From the NCBI GenBank assembly GCA_002966495.1, contig CP016490.1:1-64000 (forward strand): 64,000 nucleotides of DNA, given 5' to 3'. The stretch is from Halomonas sp. GFAJ-1. Lineage in GTDB: Bacteria; Pseudomonadota; Gammaproteobacteria; Pseudomonadales; Halomonadaceae. Positions 42,344 through 52,409 of this stretch are shown here, one piece after another (positions within the stretch are counted from its first letter, which is position 1; every line of letters begins with the position of its first letter). The position numbers and the translations under genes are program-made. The notes beneath the pieces are model-generated. The model made no database searches. It had not been told where the DNA came from and saw nothing but the letters and a program-made list of their open reading frames with translations.

Positions 42344-45300
42344 CTAATCCACCAGTGCAGCGGCTTCATCAATCCCCACCGAGACTAGCCGCGACACCCC
42401 AGGCTCCTGCATCGTTACCCCCATCAGGCGCTCAGCAGCTTCCATGGCAATTTTATTGTGGGTAATGTAGATAAACTGCACGCTTTCCGACATCTCTTTG
42501 ACTAGCTTGGCATAACGGCCAACGTTGGCGTCGTCCAGCGGGGCATCTACCTCGTCTAGCATACAGAACGGCGCCGGGTTGAGCTGAAAAATCGCAAAGA
42601 CCAGGGAGAGCGCCGTTAGCGCCTTTTCACCCCCCGATAAAAGATGAATTGTACTGTTTTTCTTGCCTGGCGGGCGGGCCATGATGGCCACGCCGGTTTC
42701 CAAAAGATCATCCCCGGTTAAGGTTAGCCAAGCAGCCCCGCCGCCAAATACTCGCGGAAATAGCGTTTGCAGCCCCGTATTCACCTGCTCAAACGTTTCC
42801 CTAAAGCGTACGCGGGTTTCCTGATCAATACGCTTAATCGCACGCTCCAACGTTTCCAACGCTTCGGTTAACTCGGCATGTTGGGCTTCCAGGTAGTTAC
42901 GCCGTTCAGCCTGTTGGTCGTACTCTTCAATGGCGGCAAGATTGATGGCGCCCAAGCGGCGAATTTTATCCGTAGTGCTCTCTAAACGCTCCTGCCATGC
43001 GGTTTCACTGGCGTCGTGGGGCAAGTGTTCGGCAAGGGTTTCTGCGTCATGACCAAGCTCGGCTAACTGTTCATCCTGGGTAGCGGCCTTTAGCACCAGC
43101 GCTTGCACTTCCATGCGGCGCTGCTGCAGCTGCTCACGGCTCTGCTCTAGGTTACGTTCATGCTGCTGACGGGCCAGCTCGTCATTCCGCAGTTGCTCAG
43201 CCAGGGCTTGGGCCTTTTGGCGAGTCTCGTTTAAGCGTCGCTCTTGCTGTTCGCGCTGATAAAGCAGCTCCTCAAGTTCTTCGGCGGCAAGTTCAACCGG
43301 CTCTACCAACATTTCCCGTGCTTCTTCTAACTCGGCAATACGCAGCGCCAGACGCTCTTCACTATCGCTACTGCGGGCTTGCTGGGCACGTAGGCTATCG
43401 CGTTCAGCAGTTAGCCTTTCCCGCTCAAGTGCTAGGGACTGCTGGCGCGCTTTAAGGGGCGCGTGCTGCTGGTTGAGCTGCTCGCGTTGCTCGCGCTGAC
43501 GACTACGCTGCTGAACGCTAGCTTCACGCGCGTTAGCAGCGGCTTCTAACTGCTCCATGGCACTGTGCCAGCGGGCACGCTGCTCTTCTAGCGTGAGCGT
43601 TAGTTCCGCCTCGTCCTCCTGCAGCTGTGCCAATTCATCGTTAAGCTCGCTGGCACGGCCCTCTAAATGCTCCAGCCGCTGGGCGAGGCGCTGCTCTTGA
43701 ACCGCTAACTGCTGCAGCGTCGCCGCATGAGCGCGCTCTTCTGAGGCCTGCTGCTCCCGGGTATGCTCTAATGCTTCGATGGTGTCACTAGCGGCGTCAC
43801 ACTGCGCGTCTAGCAGTGCCAGCGCCTTTTCATCCTGCTCGCGACGGGCGGCTAACTCATCATAGCGGCGGCGGGTTACCAAAAGCGCATCCACGCCTTC
43901 GCCATTGGCCTGCTGGTGAAGCCAGCCACGTCCGCGCCAAACCCCATCACGGCTCACCACACTCTCCCCCGGTGCTAGGGTCGCAAGCAGCGCCTCGGCG
44001 TCTTGAGAGGTTTCCGCATAGTGAATACGTGCCAGCCACTCGCCGAGTGCACCTGCGCCGGTTACCAGCGAATCTAGACGGTGGCGAAGTGACGGTGAAT
44101 ACGCCGTTTGTTCGATCAAACACCAGTCAGTCGCCAGCGCTTCAGGCAAGGTTTTTAATTGCTCAGTGGCGACCAAGCGGGCATTTAGCCACGGCTCAAG
44201 CAGCCAAGAGATCACCCGCTCCCACCCTTGGGTGACGCTAATGGCTTCTCCCAAGCGCGGGGCATCTGTAAGGTCATGGGCCGCTAACACATCCGCTAGC
44301 ATTGGGTCGTGGTCGGCCAACGCAGCTTCAATTAACGCATTAAGCGAAGCCAGCTCTCCTTGGCGTTGCGTTAACTCGGCGCGCTGCTGGTCGCGGGCCT
44401 GAACAGCCTGTTGGTAGGCGGCTTTGGCATCGCTGTAGCGTTGCTGCCACTGGTCGCGTTCAACTTGAAATGCGCCGCTGCGCTGCTCCGCCTCGTCACG
44501 CTGCTCTTGACACTCGGCGTGTTCTGAACGTAGCACGGTGACATCGGCCAACTCCCCTTGCTGCTGCCGACGCCGCTGGCTTTCCGTTTGCAGGCGGGTG
44601 ATGCGCTGCTCTAAGTTGCGTAGCTGATCTTGGCTACGGTCGGCTTCACGACTGGCATCCCGCCAGTGATTCTCGGCATCACTCCACTGCTGCTCGGCGG
44701 CTTCTAACGCAGGGGAGGCGTCAGCGAGGGTTTGCTCAAGAATCTCCAGCTGCTCCTCAAGCGCTTCATGTTCAGGCAGTAGGTCATCGAAGCGAGCGTT
44801 GATTGTCGCGAGGCGTTCTTGGTCGCCCTCGCTGACCCGGCGCTGTTCGCTCAGGTCTCTACGAGCGGTGGTGATATCGCTTGCTAGCTGCGCATCGCGG
44901 CTGCGACGGTGAGCTTGATCTTGTTCTAGGCGGGCGATGCGCGTAGTGGTTTCGTAAAACTGCTGCTGGTGGCGGTCAAGCACCTCGGCCAGCTCATCGT
45001 GCTGCTCACGGGCTTGCTCAAGGCGTGTTTCGCACTGGCGAACGCCAAAAACGTCTTTTTCAACGGCAATTTCCAACTCGCGGACGCGGCTTTCTTGATG
45101 GGACTGCTCAATACGCAGCGTGCGACCGCGCAATAGAGCAAGCTCGCCCTTTAGCCGGTACTCTTGTTGTTTGAGTTCTTGATAGCGTTTTGCCGCTTCT
45201 GCCTGACGCTTAAGGCGTTCCAGCTGTTTATCCAGCTCTTCACGAATATCATCCAGGCGCTCTAAGTTTTCCTGAGTACGGCGCATGCGGTTTTCAGTTT

Positions 45301-45835
45301 CCCGGCGGCGCTCTTTGTACTTAGAAATACCGGCGGCTTCTTCAAGCGTAGCGCGCAAGTCATCGGGCCGGGCTTCAATCAGCCGGGAAATCATTCCCTG
45401 ACCAATAATCGCGTAGGAGCGTGGGCCAAGGCCGGTGCCCATGAAAAGATCCGCAATATCCCGACGGCGGCACTTCTGGCCATTAAAAAAGTAGTTGGAT
45501 TGACCATCTCGGGTTACTAGGCGCTTAACGGCAATCTCTGAATACTGGGCATACACGCCACCCATGCCGCCATCACGGTTATCGAACTTTAGCTCAATGG
45601 ACGCTTGACCAATGGGCTTACGACCCGTTGAGCCATTGAAGATAACGTCGGCCATTGACTCACCGCGCAGGGTTTTCGCTGAGGACTCCCCCATTACCCA
45701 GCGCACGGCATCAATGATATTGGATTTACCACAACCGTTTGGCCCAACGATGGCCGTCATATTGCCATCGAAGGGCACGGTGACAGGGTCAACAAAGGAC
45801 TTAAACCCAACCAGACGAATAGAGGTTAAGCGCAT
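42344..45835 (-). CDS. smc: Chromosome segregation ATPase SMC
   Basis: 1163 residues. Walker A is GPNGCGKSN (about 32-40), with FKSFVDPVT before it. Long coiled coils (about 170-500 and 660-1000) flank a hinge (about 510-650). The C-terminal head has the LSGGEKALTALSLVFAIF signature and Walker B CMLDEVDAPLDDANV. SMC compacts and separates chromosomes. It starts 33 bases after ccmI with no terminator between, so it could be read through from the ccm operon. Confidence 0.97.
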   Translation of the reverse strand: MRLTSIRLVGFKSFVDPVTVPFDGNMTAIVGPNGCGKSNIIDAVRWVMGESSAKTLRGESMADVIFNGSTGRKPIGQASIELKFDNRDGGMGGVYAQYSEIAVKRLVTRDGQSNYFFNGQKCRRRDIADLFMGTGLGPRSYAIIGQGMISRLIEARPDDLRATLEEAAGISKYKERRRETENRMRRTQENLERLDDIREELDKQLERLKRQAEAAKRYQELKQQEYRLKGELALLRGRTLRIEQSHQESRVRELEIAVEKDVFGVRQCETRLEQAREQHDELAEVLDRHQQQFYETTTRIARLEQDQAHRRSRDAQLASDITTARRDLSEQRRVSEGDQERLATINARFDDLLPEHEALEEQLEILEQTLADASPALEAAEQQWSDAENHWRDASREADRSQDQLRNLEQRITRLQTESQRRRQQQGELADVTVLRSEHAECQEQRDEAEQRSGAFQVERDQWQQRYSDAKAAYQQAVQARDQQRAELTQRQGELASLNALIEAALADHDPMLADVLAAHDLTDAPRLGEAISVTQGWERVISWLLEPWLNARLVATEQLKTLPEALATDWCLIEQTAYSPSLRHRLDSLVTGAGALGEWLARIHYAETSQDAEALLATLAPGESVVSRDGVWRGRGWLHQQANGEGVDALLVTRRRYDELAARREQDEKALALLDAQCDAASDTIEALEHTREQQASEERAHAATLQQLAVQEQRLAQRLEHLEGRASELNDELAQLQEDEAELTLTLEEQRARWHSAMEQLEAAANAREASVQQRSRQREQREQLNQQHAPLKARQQSLALERERLTAERDSLRAQQARSSDSEERLALRIAELEEAREMLVEPVELAAEELEELLYQREQQERRLNETRQKAQALAEQLRNDELARQQHERNLEQSREQLQQRRMEVQALVLKAATQDEQLAELGHDAETLAEHLPHDASETAWQERLESTTDKIRRLGAINLAAIEEYDQQAERRNYLEAQHAELTEALETLERAIKRIDQETRVRFRETFEQVNTGLQTLFPRVFGGGAAWLTLTGDDLLETGVAIMARPPGKKNSTIHLLSGGEKALTALSLVFAIFQLNPAPFCMLDEVDAPLDDANVGRYAKLVKEMSESVQFIYITHNKIAMEAAERLMGVTMQEPGVSRLVSVGIDEAAALVD

Positions 45836-45868
45836 TGCGACCCTTCTTAGCAGCTACTTACGTGGCGG

Positions 45869-47116
45869 TTATTCAAAAACGCGGTTGATAACGACATTCG
45901 CCGCTTCATCTTCGCTAATTGGGCCTACGCTAACGTTATCCAAGTCACCAAACAAATCCCCTGGCTGAGGCGTTGCCTGGCCAGAAGGCGAAACACGCAC
46001 CATCAGGCGCGCGTCGCGCACTTGGGAGATCTGCGCGTCGGGCGACATAGCAGCGGTATCGTCTAATACCACGGTGATCGGCAGCTCAGAGACCTGGGCA
46101 CTGACCACCGCTAGCGGCGGCAGCTCGCCTTCTCGATCCCGTGCAGTAATGAACACCGCCGCATCATCATCGACACTGCCCACTAGGGTCTCATCTAACG
46201 ACACGGTTACCCGTATACCCTGGCTTTGCGCGGCTTCTACATTGGCTGTTTCAGGCTCAATGCCTAAGCGCTGCTGGGCAACGCGAACACCATCGCGCAG
46301 CGAAGAGGCTGTATTGGGGTCTTCAATATTAGCGAGAGCCCGGCGCCAGTGATCAATAGCAGCTTCATATTCACCGTTATCAAAGGCATAAATGCCCAGG
46401 ATACCCAACACAGTGGGCTGGCGCGGATCTTGCGCCAGGGTTTCGTCCACTAAGTCTTGAACCTCTGGAACCAGCTCACGCTCGGCCATAAAGAATCGCA
46501 GCTGGGCTAACTGGGCAAGCAGCGGCGGAATCCGGCCGTCAATTTCGATTAACCGCTCCAAGGCAGCGGCAGCTTGTTCTGGCTGGCCTGAGTCGCGGTA
46601 TAGCGGAAAGAGCAAGCTCCACACGTTAGGGTTATTAGGCTGACGGGCGGCCTCGGCCTCCATGCGTTCTAGATACATGGCTAATGAGCCGTCTGGGTCG
46701 TTTCTAACCTCCTGTTGAATAGCATATAGGGTTAGATCGCCCTCAGCGCCGTGCTGCTGGTACCAAAACACGCTTGCAACGACGACCGTCACCATCAGCA
46801 CGGGCACCACAACTTTACCGGCAGTCGCGGCTTTTAGCGGCCGTTTAGTAATAACGACCGTGTCGTCCAGCAGGCTGCGCTCCAGCTCAAGCCGATCTTC
46901 TTCGAAACGGGCTTCATCAATATCACCGCGTTCGCGGGCGGCTTCCAGGGAAGCTAAGCGGCGTCTAAATATCGCCACATTCTGTTCAGCAGAGGTATCG
47001 TTAGCTTCAAAGTGATGTAGCTGATCACTCAGCTTACGGGCGCCACGCATCGGTGCTATTAACAGCCATAGCGTAGGCAGTAACAGTAACGCAATTGCTA
47101 TCCAGAGCGGTGTCAT
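45869..47116 (-). CDS. ccmI: Cytochrome c biogenesis protein CcmI
   Basis: 415 residues. Two N-terminal membrane helices (about 1-20 and 95-115) flank a cytosolic loop with the ARERGDIDEARFEEDRLELE segment typical of CcmI. A periplasmic TPR region follows (about 150-280). CcmI holds apocytochrome c for heme attachment. Its ATG overlaps the ccmH stop by four bases. Confidence 0.92.
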   Translation of the reverse strand: MTPLWIAIALLLLPTLWLLIAPMRGARKLSDQLHHFEANDTSAEQNVAIFRRRLASLEAARERGDIDEARFEEDRLELERSLLDDTVVITKRPLKAATAGKVVVPVLMVTVVVASVFWYQQHGAEGDLTLYAIQQEVRNDPDGSLAMYLERMEAEAARQPNNPNVWSLLFPLYRDSGQPEQAAAALERLIEIDGRIPPLLAQLAQLRFFMAERELVPEVQDLVDETLAQDPRQPTVLGILGIYAFDNGEYEAAIDHWRRALANIEDPNTASSLRDGVRVAQQRLGIEPETANVEAAQSQGIRVTVSLDETLVGSVDDDAAVFITARDREGELPPLAVVSAQVSELPITVVLDDTAAMSPDAQISQVRDARLMVRVSPSGQATPQPGDLFGDLDNVSVGPISEDEAANVVINRVFE

Positions 47117-47583
47117 GAGGACCTCTCGCGGTTGATCAGCGCATCTAGGCGGGCGCGTTCTTCGGCGCTAAGGGCTTTTGCAGAGGCATTACGGCGGGCA
47201 CGCACCATTAACACGACCACCAGCATCCCCACAAAAATCAGCCCAATGGGCAGCCCCCATAGCAGGTAGGTGCGGTTTTCCAGGCGAGGGTTGTAAAGAA
47301 TATAATCCCCAAATCGCTGCACCATATGATCAATAATTTCGATGTCCGACTGGCCATCCTGAAGCAGTAGGTAAACCCGCTCGCGCATATCACCTGAGAT
47401 AGGTGCATCAGAGTCATCGATGGCCTGATTTTCACATAGCGGGCAGCGCATGGAGGCGGTCAAGTCGCGGTAGCGCTTCTCCATTACCGGGTCATCAAAC
47501 TCTCTAACTTCGATACCGCCAGCAATTGCACTGGCTGTAAAGAGCAACATCAAGAGAACTGAAAGCGTACGAATTAACGCCAT
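47113..47583 (-). CDS. ccmH: Cytochrome c biogenesis protein CcmH (CcmL)
   Basis: 156 residues with a signal-like N-terminal helix, the redox motif MRCPLCENQAIDDSDAP (CxxC near residue 46) and one C-terminal membrane helix (about 105-125). It reduces the apocytochrome heme-binding cysteines. The short, single-domain form fits a separate CcmI. It overlaps the ccmG stop by 10 bases. Confidence 0.95.
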   Translation of the reverse strand: MALIRTLSVLLMLLFTASAIAGGIEVREFDDPVMEKRYRDLTASMRCPLCENQAIDDSDAPISGDMRERVYLLLQDGQSDIEIIDHMVQRFGDYILYNPRLENRTYLLWGLPIGLIFVGMLVVVLMVRARRNASAKALSAEERARLDALINRERSS

Positions 47584-48101
47584 TTTTCCACCTCCGGCAG
47601 GATGCGTTCGCGGACATCTTCAGGCGATACGTAGCCTTTATGGTGATAGCGAATCACACCGTCGGCATCGACTAAAAAGGTCTCTGGCGCGCCATAAACA
47701 CCCAGGTCAAAGCCTAAGCTGCCTTCAGGATCAAAGATATTGACCTCAAAGGGGTCGCCAAACTCGCTTAAAAATTCCAGCCCTTTTTCACGGGTATCGC
47801 GATAGTTGATGCCCACCATACGGATATTATGATCAGCCAATGCCAGCAACTGAGGCATTTCTTGTTTACAAGCGGGGCACCACTCTCCCCATATGTTCAC
47901 AAGCGTAACCTCGCCGGTGAGCAGCGTCTGGTCTACGCGACGGCTGGCATCGCGCAGAGTGCTGGCCTCAAAGGCGGGGAATTCCCGTGCCATCAGCGCA
48001 GAATCCCGGTCAGAAGGATTAATCCCCAACCCCTGATAAAGAAACAGTGCGATACCGATAAAGCCAACCGGCAGCAGTAGCAGTAGCAAGCGACGGGTCA
48101 T
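47574..48101 (-). CDS. ccmG: Thiol:disulfide oxidoreductase CcmG/DsbE
   Basis: 175 residues with one N-terminal membrane anchor and a periplasmic thioredoxin fold carrying WGEWCPACKQEMP near residue 75. The cis-proline region is in YGAPETFLVD. It supplies reductant to CcmH/apocytochrome. The ATG overlaps the ccmF stop by four bases. Confidence 0.95.
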   Translation of the reverse strand: MTRRLLLLLLPVGFIGIALFLYQGLGINPSDRDSALMAREFPAFEASTLRDASRRVDQTLLTGEVTLVNIWGEWCPACKQEMPQLLALADHNIRMVGINYRDTREKGLEFLSEFGDPFEVNIFDPEGSLGFDLGVYGAPETFLVDADGVIRYHHKGYVSPEDVRERILPEVEKWR

Positions 48102-50104
48102 GCCGTAGCCTCCTTCGACGGCGCTTGAGCAGCATCGGCAGGCGCGGACTTACGCGCAGTCACCCGACGGTAGCGCTTATCCACTATGGCCAGTATGCCG
48201 CCGAAGGACATCAGCAATCCGCCCAGCCACAGCCAGCGTACAAACGGCTTATATTGAACACGCATGGCGTAGCTGCCGTCTTCTAGATCCTCACCCATGG
48301 CCACATACAGGTCGCGGAATAAGCCAGGACGCAAAGCGACTTGGGTCATTGGCATGCCAGTCGCCAAATACAGACGTTTTTCCGGGCGCATGATGAAGCT
48401 ACGCCCTGTTTCGCCACGCTGTACATGGATAATCGATGTGTCTGCCAAAAAGTTTGGCCCACGGCGATTGGTAAGCTCCGTCATGGTGAACTGGTAGCCC
48501 GCGACCTCCACCGTGGTGCCTGGTGACATACGCACGTTACGCTCGATGTTGTAGTTAGAAACAATCGCCACCCCAACAATCGTCACCGCAATACCCACGT
48601 GGCCCAGCACCATGCCCCAATAGGCCAACGAGAGCTTGCGCAGGCCGGCCAAAAACGAGCTGGCGTGGCGCGTTTTATCAAATAGATCGCGCACCATGGG
48701 CAAGACAATCCACAGGGCTGAAATAATCCCTAACGACACCCATAGGTTCCATTCACCGCCGTATAGCAGCGGCATTGCCGCGCCTAATACCAGCGATGCA
48801 GCCCCTGCCAGCCATAGCTTACGCACTAGCTCCCCCGCAGGCATGCTCTTCCAGCGGGCCACGGGGCCTAAGCCCATAAAGACACACATGATGACCGTAA
48901 GGGGGACAAATAACGCGTTAAAGTAAGGAGGCCCTACGCTGATTTTACCCAGCCCCATCGAGTCTAGAATCAGCGGGTAGACGGTTCCCAACAACACCGT
49001 CACCGTCATGATGACCAGTAGAATATTGTTGATCAGCAGCAGTGAGTCCCGTGAAAGCCAGTTAAAACCAACTTTATGGCTAACCCGTGGCGCGCGCAGT
49101 GCAAACACCAACAACGAGAGCGTGACCGTGATGGTTAGCAGCATCAAAATAAAGAAGCCGCGGGAAGGGTCGTTGGCAAAGGCGTGAACCGACGTCAGTA
49201 CGCCGGAGCGCACCAAGAAAGTGCCCAACAAGGAGAGCGAGAACGTGGAGATCGCCAGCAATACCGACCAGCTTTTAAACGAGCCGCGTTTTTCGGTGAC
49301 CGCCAACGAGTGCATTAATGCCGTACCCGTGAGCCAAGGTAGCAGCGACGCGTTTTCGACCGGATCCCAGAACCACCAGCCGCCCCAGCCAAGCTCGTAG
49401 TAGGCCCACCAGCTACCTAGCGCAATCCCTACGGTAAGAAACGCCCAGGCCAAGTTGGTCCAAGGGCGCGCCCAGCGGGTCCAAGCGGCATCCAAACGCC
49501 CACCTAAAAGCGCTGCAATAGCGAATGCAAAAACAACGGAAAAGCCGACATAGCCCATATACAGCATCGGTGGATGCACAATGAGGCCAAAATCTTGAAG
49601 CAGCGGGTTTAGATCCGCACCATCCTGCGGCATGTTAGGCAGTAGACGCTCAAAGGGGTTGGAGGTCATTAAGATAAACAGCAGGAAGCCAACGCAGACC
49701 ATTCCCATGATGCCTTGAACCCGTGCCACCATGTCCCGTGGCAAATCACCTGAGAACACCGATGCCGCATAACCCCAGCCCGCCAGCATCAGGCTCCATA
49801 GCAGTACCGAGCCTTCATGGTTGCCCCATACTGCACTAAACTTGTAGTACCAGGGCAGTAGCGAGTTAGAGTTGTTGGCAACGTTAGCAACGCTGAAATC
49901 ATCCAGCATGTAGCTTGTTGTAAGGCAGATATAAGCAATCGCGACAAAGAAAAACTGGCCGGCTGCCATAGGACGACCATACGCCATCCACAGTGGGCGG
50001 CGGGTCGCCGCCCCTGCAAGCGGCATAATCGACTGAACTATCGCCATTAGCAGGGCAATAACCAGGGCAAAATGGCCAATTTCAGGAATCATTTTTATGA
50101 ACAT
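48098..50104 (-). CDS. ccmF: Heme lyase subunit CcmF
   Basis: 668 residues with about fifteen membrane segments and the WWD heme-handling motif GWGGWWFWDPVENASLLPW near residue 245. It works with CcmH and CcmI to attach heme covalently. The ATG at 50104 has GGAG five bases upstream; relatives often start at the next methionine (MIPEIGHFAL), so the first four residues are uncertain. Confidence 0.95.
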   Translation of the reverse strand: MFIKMIPEIGHFALVIALLMAIVQSIMPLAGAATRRPLWMAYGRPMAAGQFFFVAIAYICLTTSYMLDDFSVANVANNSNSLLPWYYKFSAVWGNHEGSVLLWSLMLAGWGYAASVFSGDLPRDMVARVQGIMGMVCVGFLLFILMTSNPFERLLPNMPQDGADLNPLLQDFGLIVHPPMLYMGYVGFSVVFAFAIAALLGGRLDAAWTRWARPWTNLAWAFLTVGIALGSWWAYYELGWGGWWFWDPVENASLLPWLTGTALMHSLAVTEKRGSFKSWSVLLAISTFSLSLLGTFLVRSGVLTSVHAFANDPSRGFFILMLLTITVTLSLLVFALRAPRVSHKVGFNWLSRDSLLLINNILLVIMTVTVLLGTVYPLILDSMGLGKISVGPPYFNALFVPLTVIMCVFMGLGPVARWKSMPAGELVRKLWLAGAASLVLGAAMPLLYGGEWNLWVSLGIISALWIVLPMVRDLFDKTRHASSFLAGLRKLSLAYWGMVLGHVGIAVTIVGVAIVSNYNIERNVRMSPGTTVEVAGYQFTMTELTNRRGPNFLADTSIIHVQRGETGRSFIMRPEKRLYLATGMPMTQVALRPGLFRDLYVAMGEDLEDGSYAMRVQYKPFVRWLWLGGLLMSFGGILAIVDKRYRRVTARKSAPADAAQAPSKEATA

Positions 50105-50163
50105 GAGCGCTCCGAGATAGCACTGGGCAAAACAGCATGCTGCGCAGCAGGGCAGCGTGAGCG

Positions 50164-50673
50164 TTAGTATTCGCTAGCGTGTGGAACGCCTTCTTGCTCC
50201 AACCGCTCACCGACTTTAGCCGCCTTCGCTTGGAAGTCGGCCGGTGAGTAGCCTGCTTCTTTCAGCGCTTGGGCAACTTCTGGCGGCATATAGTTTTCAT
50301 CGTGGCGCGCCAGCACTTGGTCAGCCCGGAAACGCCCGTCGGCTTGAAGCTCCCCCACGACGACAACCCCCTGCCCCTCGCGGAACAGATCCGGCAAAAT
50401 CCCACTGTAATAAACATCGAGATCGTCTACGTAGTCAGTCACCGTAAACTCAACATTCAAGCTTTCTCGATCGCGGGAAACAGAGCCCTCTTTCACCATG
50501 CCACCAGCACGGATTTGGCGCTCGATAGGTGCATTGCCTTGTGCAATTTGTACCGGGCTGAAAAACAAATTGATGTTGGCACGCAGCGCGTAAAGGGTCA
50601 GCCCAACGGCAATCGCCGTTAACGAGACTAACCCTAAAATAACAAACAGCTTTTGCTTACGTTTAGGCGTCAT
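50164..50673 (-). CDS. ccmE: Heme chaperone CcmE
   Basis: 169 residues from the ATG at 50673 (MTPKRKQKLF, GGGGA eight bases upstream); the longer frame to 50757 is inside ccmD and unlikely. One N-terminal membrane helix precedes a periplasmic beta-barrel. The covalent heme histidine is in LARHDENYMPPEV near residue 125. The start overlaps the ccmD end by 11 bases. Confidence 0.95.
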   Translation of the reverse strand: MTPKRKQKLFVILGLVSLTAIAVGLTLYALRANINLFFSPVQIAQGNAPIERQIRAGGMVKEGSVSRDRESLNVEFTVTDYVDDLDVYYSGILPDLFREGQGVVVVGELQADGRFRADQVLARHDENYMPPEVAQALKEAGYSPADFQAKAAKVGERLEQEGVPHASEY

Positions 50674-50908
50674 GATGAACGTCCCCTTGAACAGGTTTAA
50701 CCGGTGCCTGCGCTGATTTATGCGGGTAGTTGTTAGCCTGACTTTCACGGCGAGCACGACGTTTTAAGCTGCTAAGCAGCTGGCGACGCTCCAGCCGCGC
50801 ATGCCACAAAATGACTAAAAACAACAGCGCTGTAACGCCCCAGGCGGCCCATACGTAAGGCCCATGACCGCCCATTGCGAGAAATTCATTAATCGATGAG
50901 AAAGCCAT
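50663..50908 (-). CDS. ccmD: Heme exporter protein CcmD
   Basis: 81 residues, small with one membrane helix (about 17-37, YVWAAWGVTALLFLVILWH) preceded by MGGHGPYVWAA, the typical CcmD motif, and a basic tail. It helps release holo-CcmE from the CcmABC complex. Its ATG shares one base with the ccmC stop. Confidence 0.93.
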   Translation of the reverse strand: MAFSSINEFLAMGGHGPYVWAAWGVTALLFLVILWHARLERRQLLSSLKRRARRESQANNYPHKSAQAPVKPVQGDVHHDA

Positions 50909-51648
50909 TAACGCGACTCCTCTATAAGGTCACGCACCCAGCGCTTACTGGCCTCACGGCGTAAGATTTCGCTGCGCGTACGCATCAGCGTTAAACCAAT
51001 AAAAAAGCTGTAAAACCCAAGCACCATAATCAACAGCGGTGCCCACATTTCCAGAGGCATCGCCGCTCGGCCGGTAATGGTAAAGGTGGCGGGCTGGTGT
51101 AGCGTGTACCACCAATCAACCGAATATTTAATAATTGGAATATTGATGACACCTACCATCGCCAATACTGATGCTGCGCGTGAGCCGCTGTCTCGGCTAC
51201 TGAACGCCCCCCGCAAGGCAATGACGCCTAAATACAGAAACAACAAAATTAGCATGGAGGTAAGGCGGGCATCCCACATCCACCACGTGCCCCAGGTGGG
51301 CACTCCCCATACCGCGCCTGAAAACAGCGCTATAAACGTCATTGCAGCACCCAGGGGGGCCATAACGGTTGCAGCCATATCGGCGATTTTGATCTTCCAC
51401 ACCATAAACACTAACCCAGTGATGGCCATGGAAACAAAAATTGACTGGGCCAAAAACGCAGCTGGCACATGGACATAAATAATCCGGAAACTATTGCCCT
51501 GTTGATAGTCCGCAGGAGCAAAAGCAAGTCCCCATACCGTGCCGGTTATCAACAGCAGCGCTGCAAGCGCCCAAAACCAAGGCTGCAGCTTAGCGCTAAT
51601 TGCGTAAAACCACTTGGGTGATCTCAGTTTATTAATAAAGGCCCACAT
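50908..51648 (-). CDS. ccmC: Heme transporter subunit CcmC
   Basis: 246 residues from the ATG at 51648 (MWAFINKLRSPKWFY); the frame continues to 51705 but overlaps ccmB. Six membrane helices and the tryptophan-rich WGTWWMWDARLTSML motif near residue 125 identify it. It passes heme to CcmE in the periplasm. Confidence 0.95.
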   Translation of the reverse strand: MWAFINKLRSPKWFYAISAKLQPWFWALAALLLITGTVWGLAFAPADYQQGNSFRIIYVHVPAAFLAQSIFVSMAITGLVFMVWKIKIADMAATVMAPLGAAMTFIALFSGAVWGVPTWGTWWMWDARLTSMLILLFLYLGVIALRGAFSSRDSGSRAASVLAMVGVINIPIIKYSVDWWYTLHQPATFTITGRAAMPLEMWAPLLIMVLGFYSFFIGLTLMRTRSEILRREASKRWVRDLIEESR

Positions 51649-51662
51649 GGAATTTCCGTCCT

Positions 51663-52397
51663 TTAGCCGTTGATACTGATACGTAGCGATGCAGCAATCG
51701 CCCAAGGTGAAAGCATTAACGCCATCGCAAGTAACGCCCCTAAGATGGCCAAGTGCGCCGTTACCCCATCGCCCATAATCGCAGCCTGTACGGCGCCTGC
51801 ACCAAAAATAAGTATTGGAATATAAAGCGGCAGTACCAGCAGTGAAAGCAGTACCCCTCCCCGTGCCAAACCTACCGTTAGTGCAGCGCCAATCGCACCA
51901 ATTAAACTCAAGCTAGCCGTACCAAGCGCCAGTGAAAGTGCTAAAACCAAATAGCTACCAGCTGGGAGTGCCAACATAATGCCCAACAATGGCGCCATTA
52001 GTGCGAGTGGCAGGCCGGTAAGTAGCCAGTGTACAGCTACTTTTGCTAGCCCTAACGCTGCCAGAGGTTGCGGCGCTAGAAGGAGTTGCTCCAGGCTGCC
52101 ATCTTCGTAATCACTGCGAAATAGGCTATCTAAAGAGAGCAGCGCCGCTAGCAGTGCGGCTACCCACAATAGCCCAGGCGCGATAACCGCTAACAGCTGA
52201 GGGTCTGGTGAAATACCAATGGGAAAGAGGGTAATCACCAAGGCAAAAAACACTAGAGGGTTCAGCACCTCCCCTCGCCGCCTAAGCATCAGCGTTAGAT
52301 CACGCCTGAGTGTGGCGTTAAGCGCAACAATTAGCCCCCCTTTGGGGTCGTGCATAGGCATTACCGGGGCACTGACGGTGGCATTTGTACTGGGCAA
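51663..52397 (-). CDS. ccmB: Heme exporter subunit CcmB
   Basis: 244 residues starting at a TTG with a strong AAAGGAGA five bases upstream, which overlaps the ccmA stop codon, so ccmB is coupled to ccmA. About six membrane helices; the FRSDYEDGSLEQLLLAP segment near residue 92 is characteristic. With CcmA it forms the ABC part of the heme maturation complex. Confidence 0.93.
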   Translation of the reverse strand: MPSTNATVSAPVMPMHDPKGGLIVALNATLRRDLTLMLRRRGEVLNPLVFFALVITLFPIGISPDPQLLAVIAPGLLWVAALLAALLSLDSLFRSDYEDGSLEQLLLAPQPLAALGLAKVAVHWLLTGLPLALMAPLLGIMLALPAGSYLVLALSLALGTASLSLIGAIGAALTVGLARGGVLLSLLVLPLYIPILIFGAGAVQAAIMGDGVTAHLAILGALLAMALMLSPWAIAASLRISING

Positions 52398-52409
52398 CGC
52401 TATCTCCTT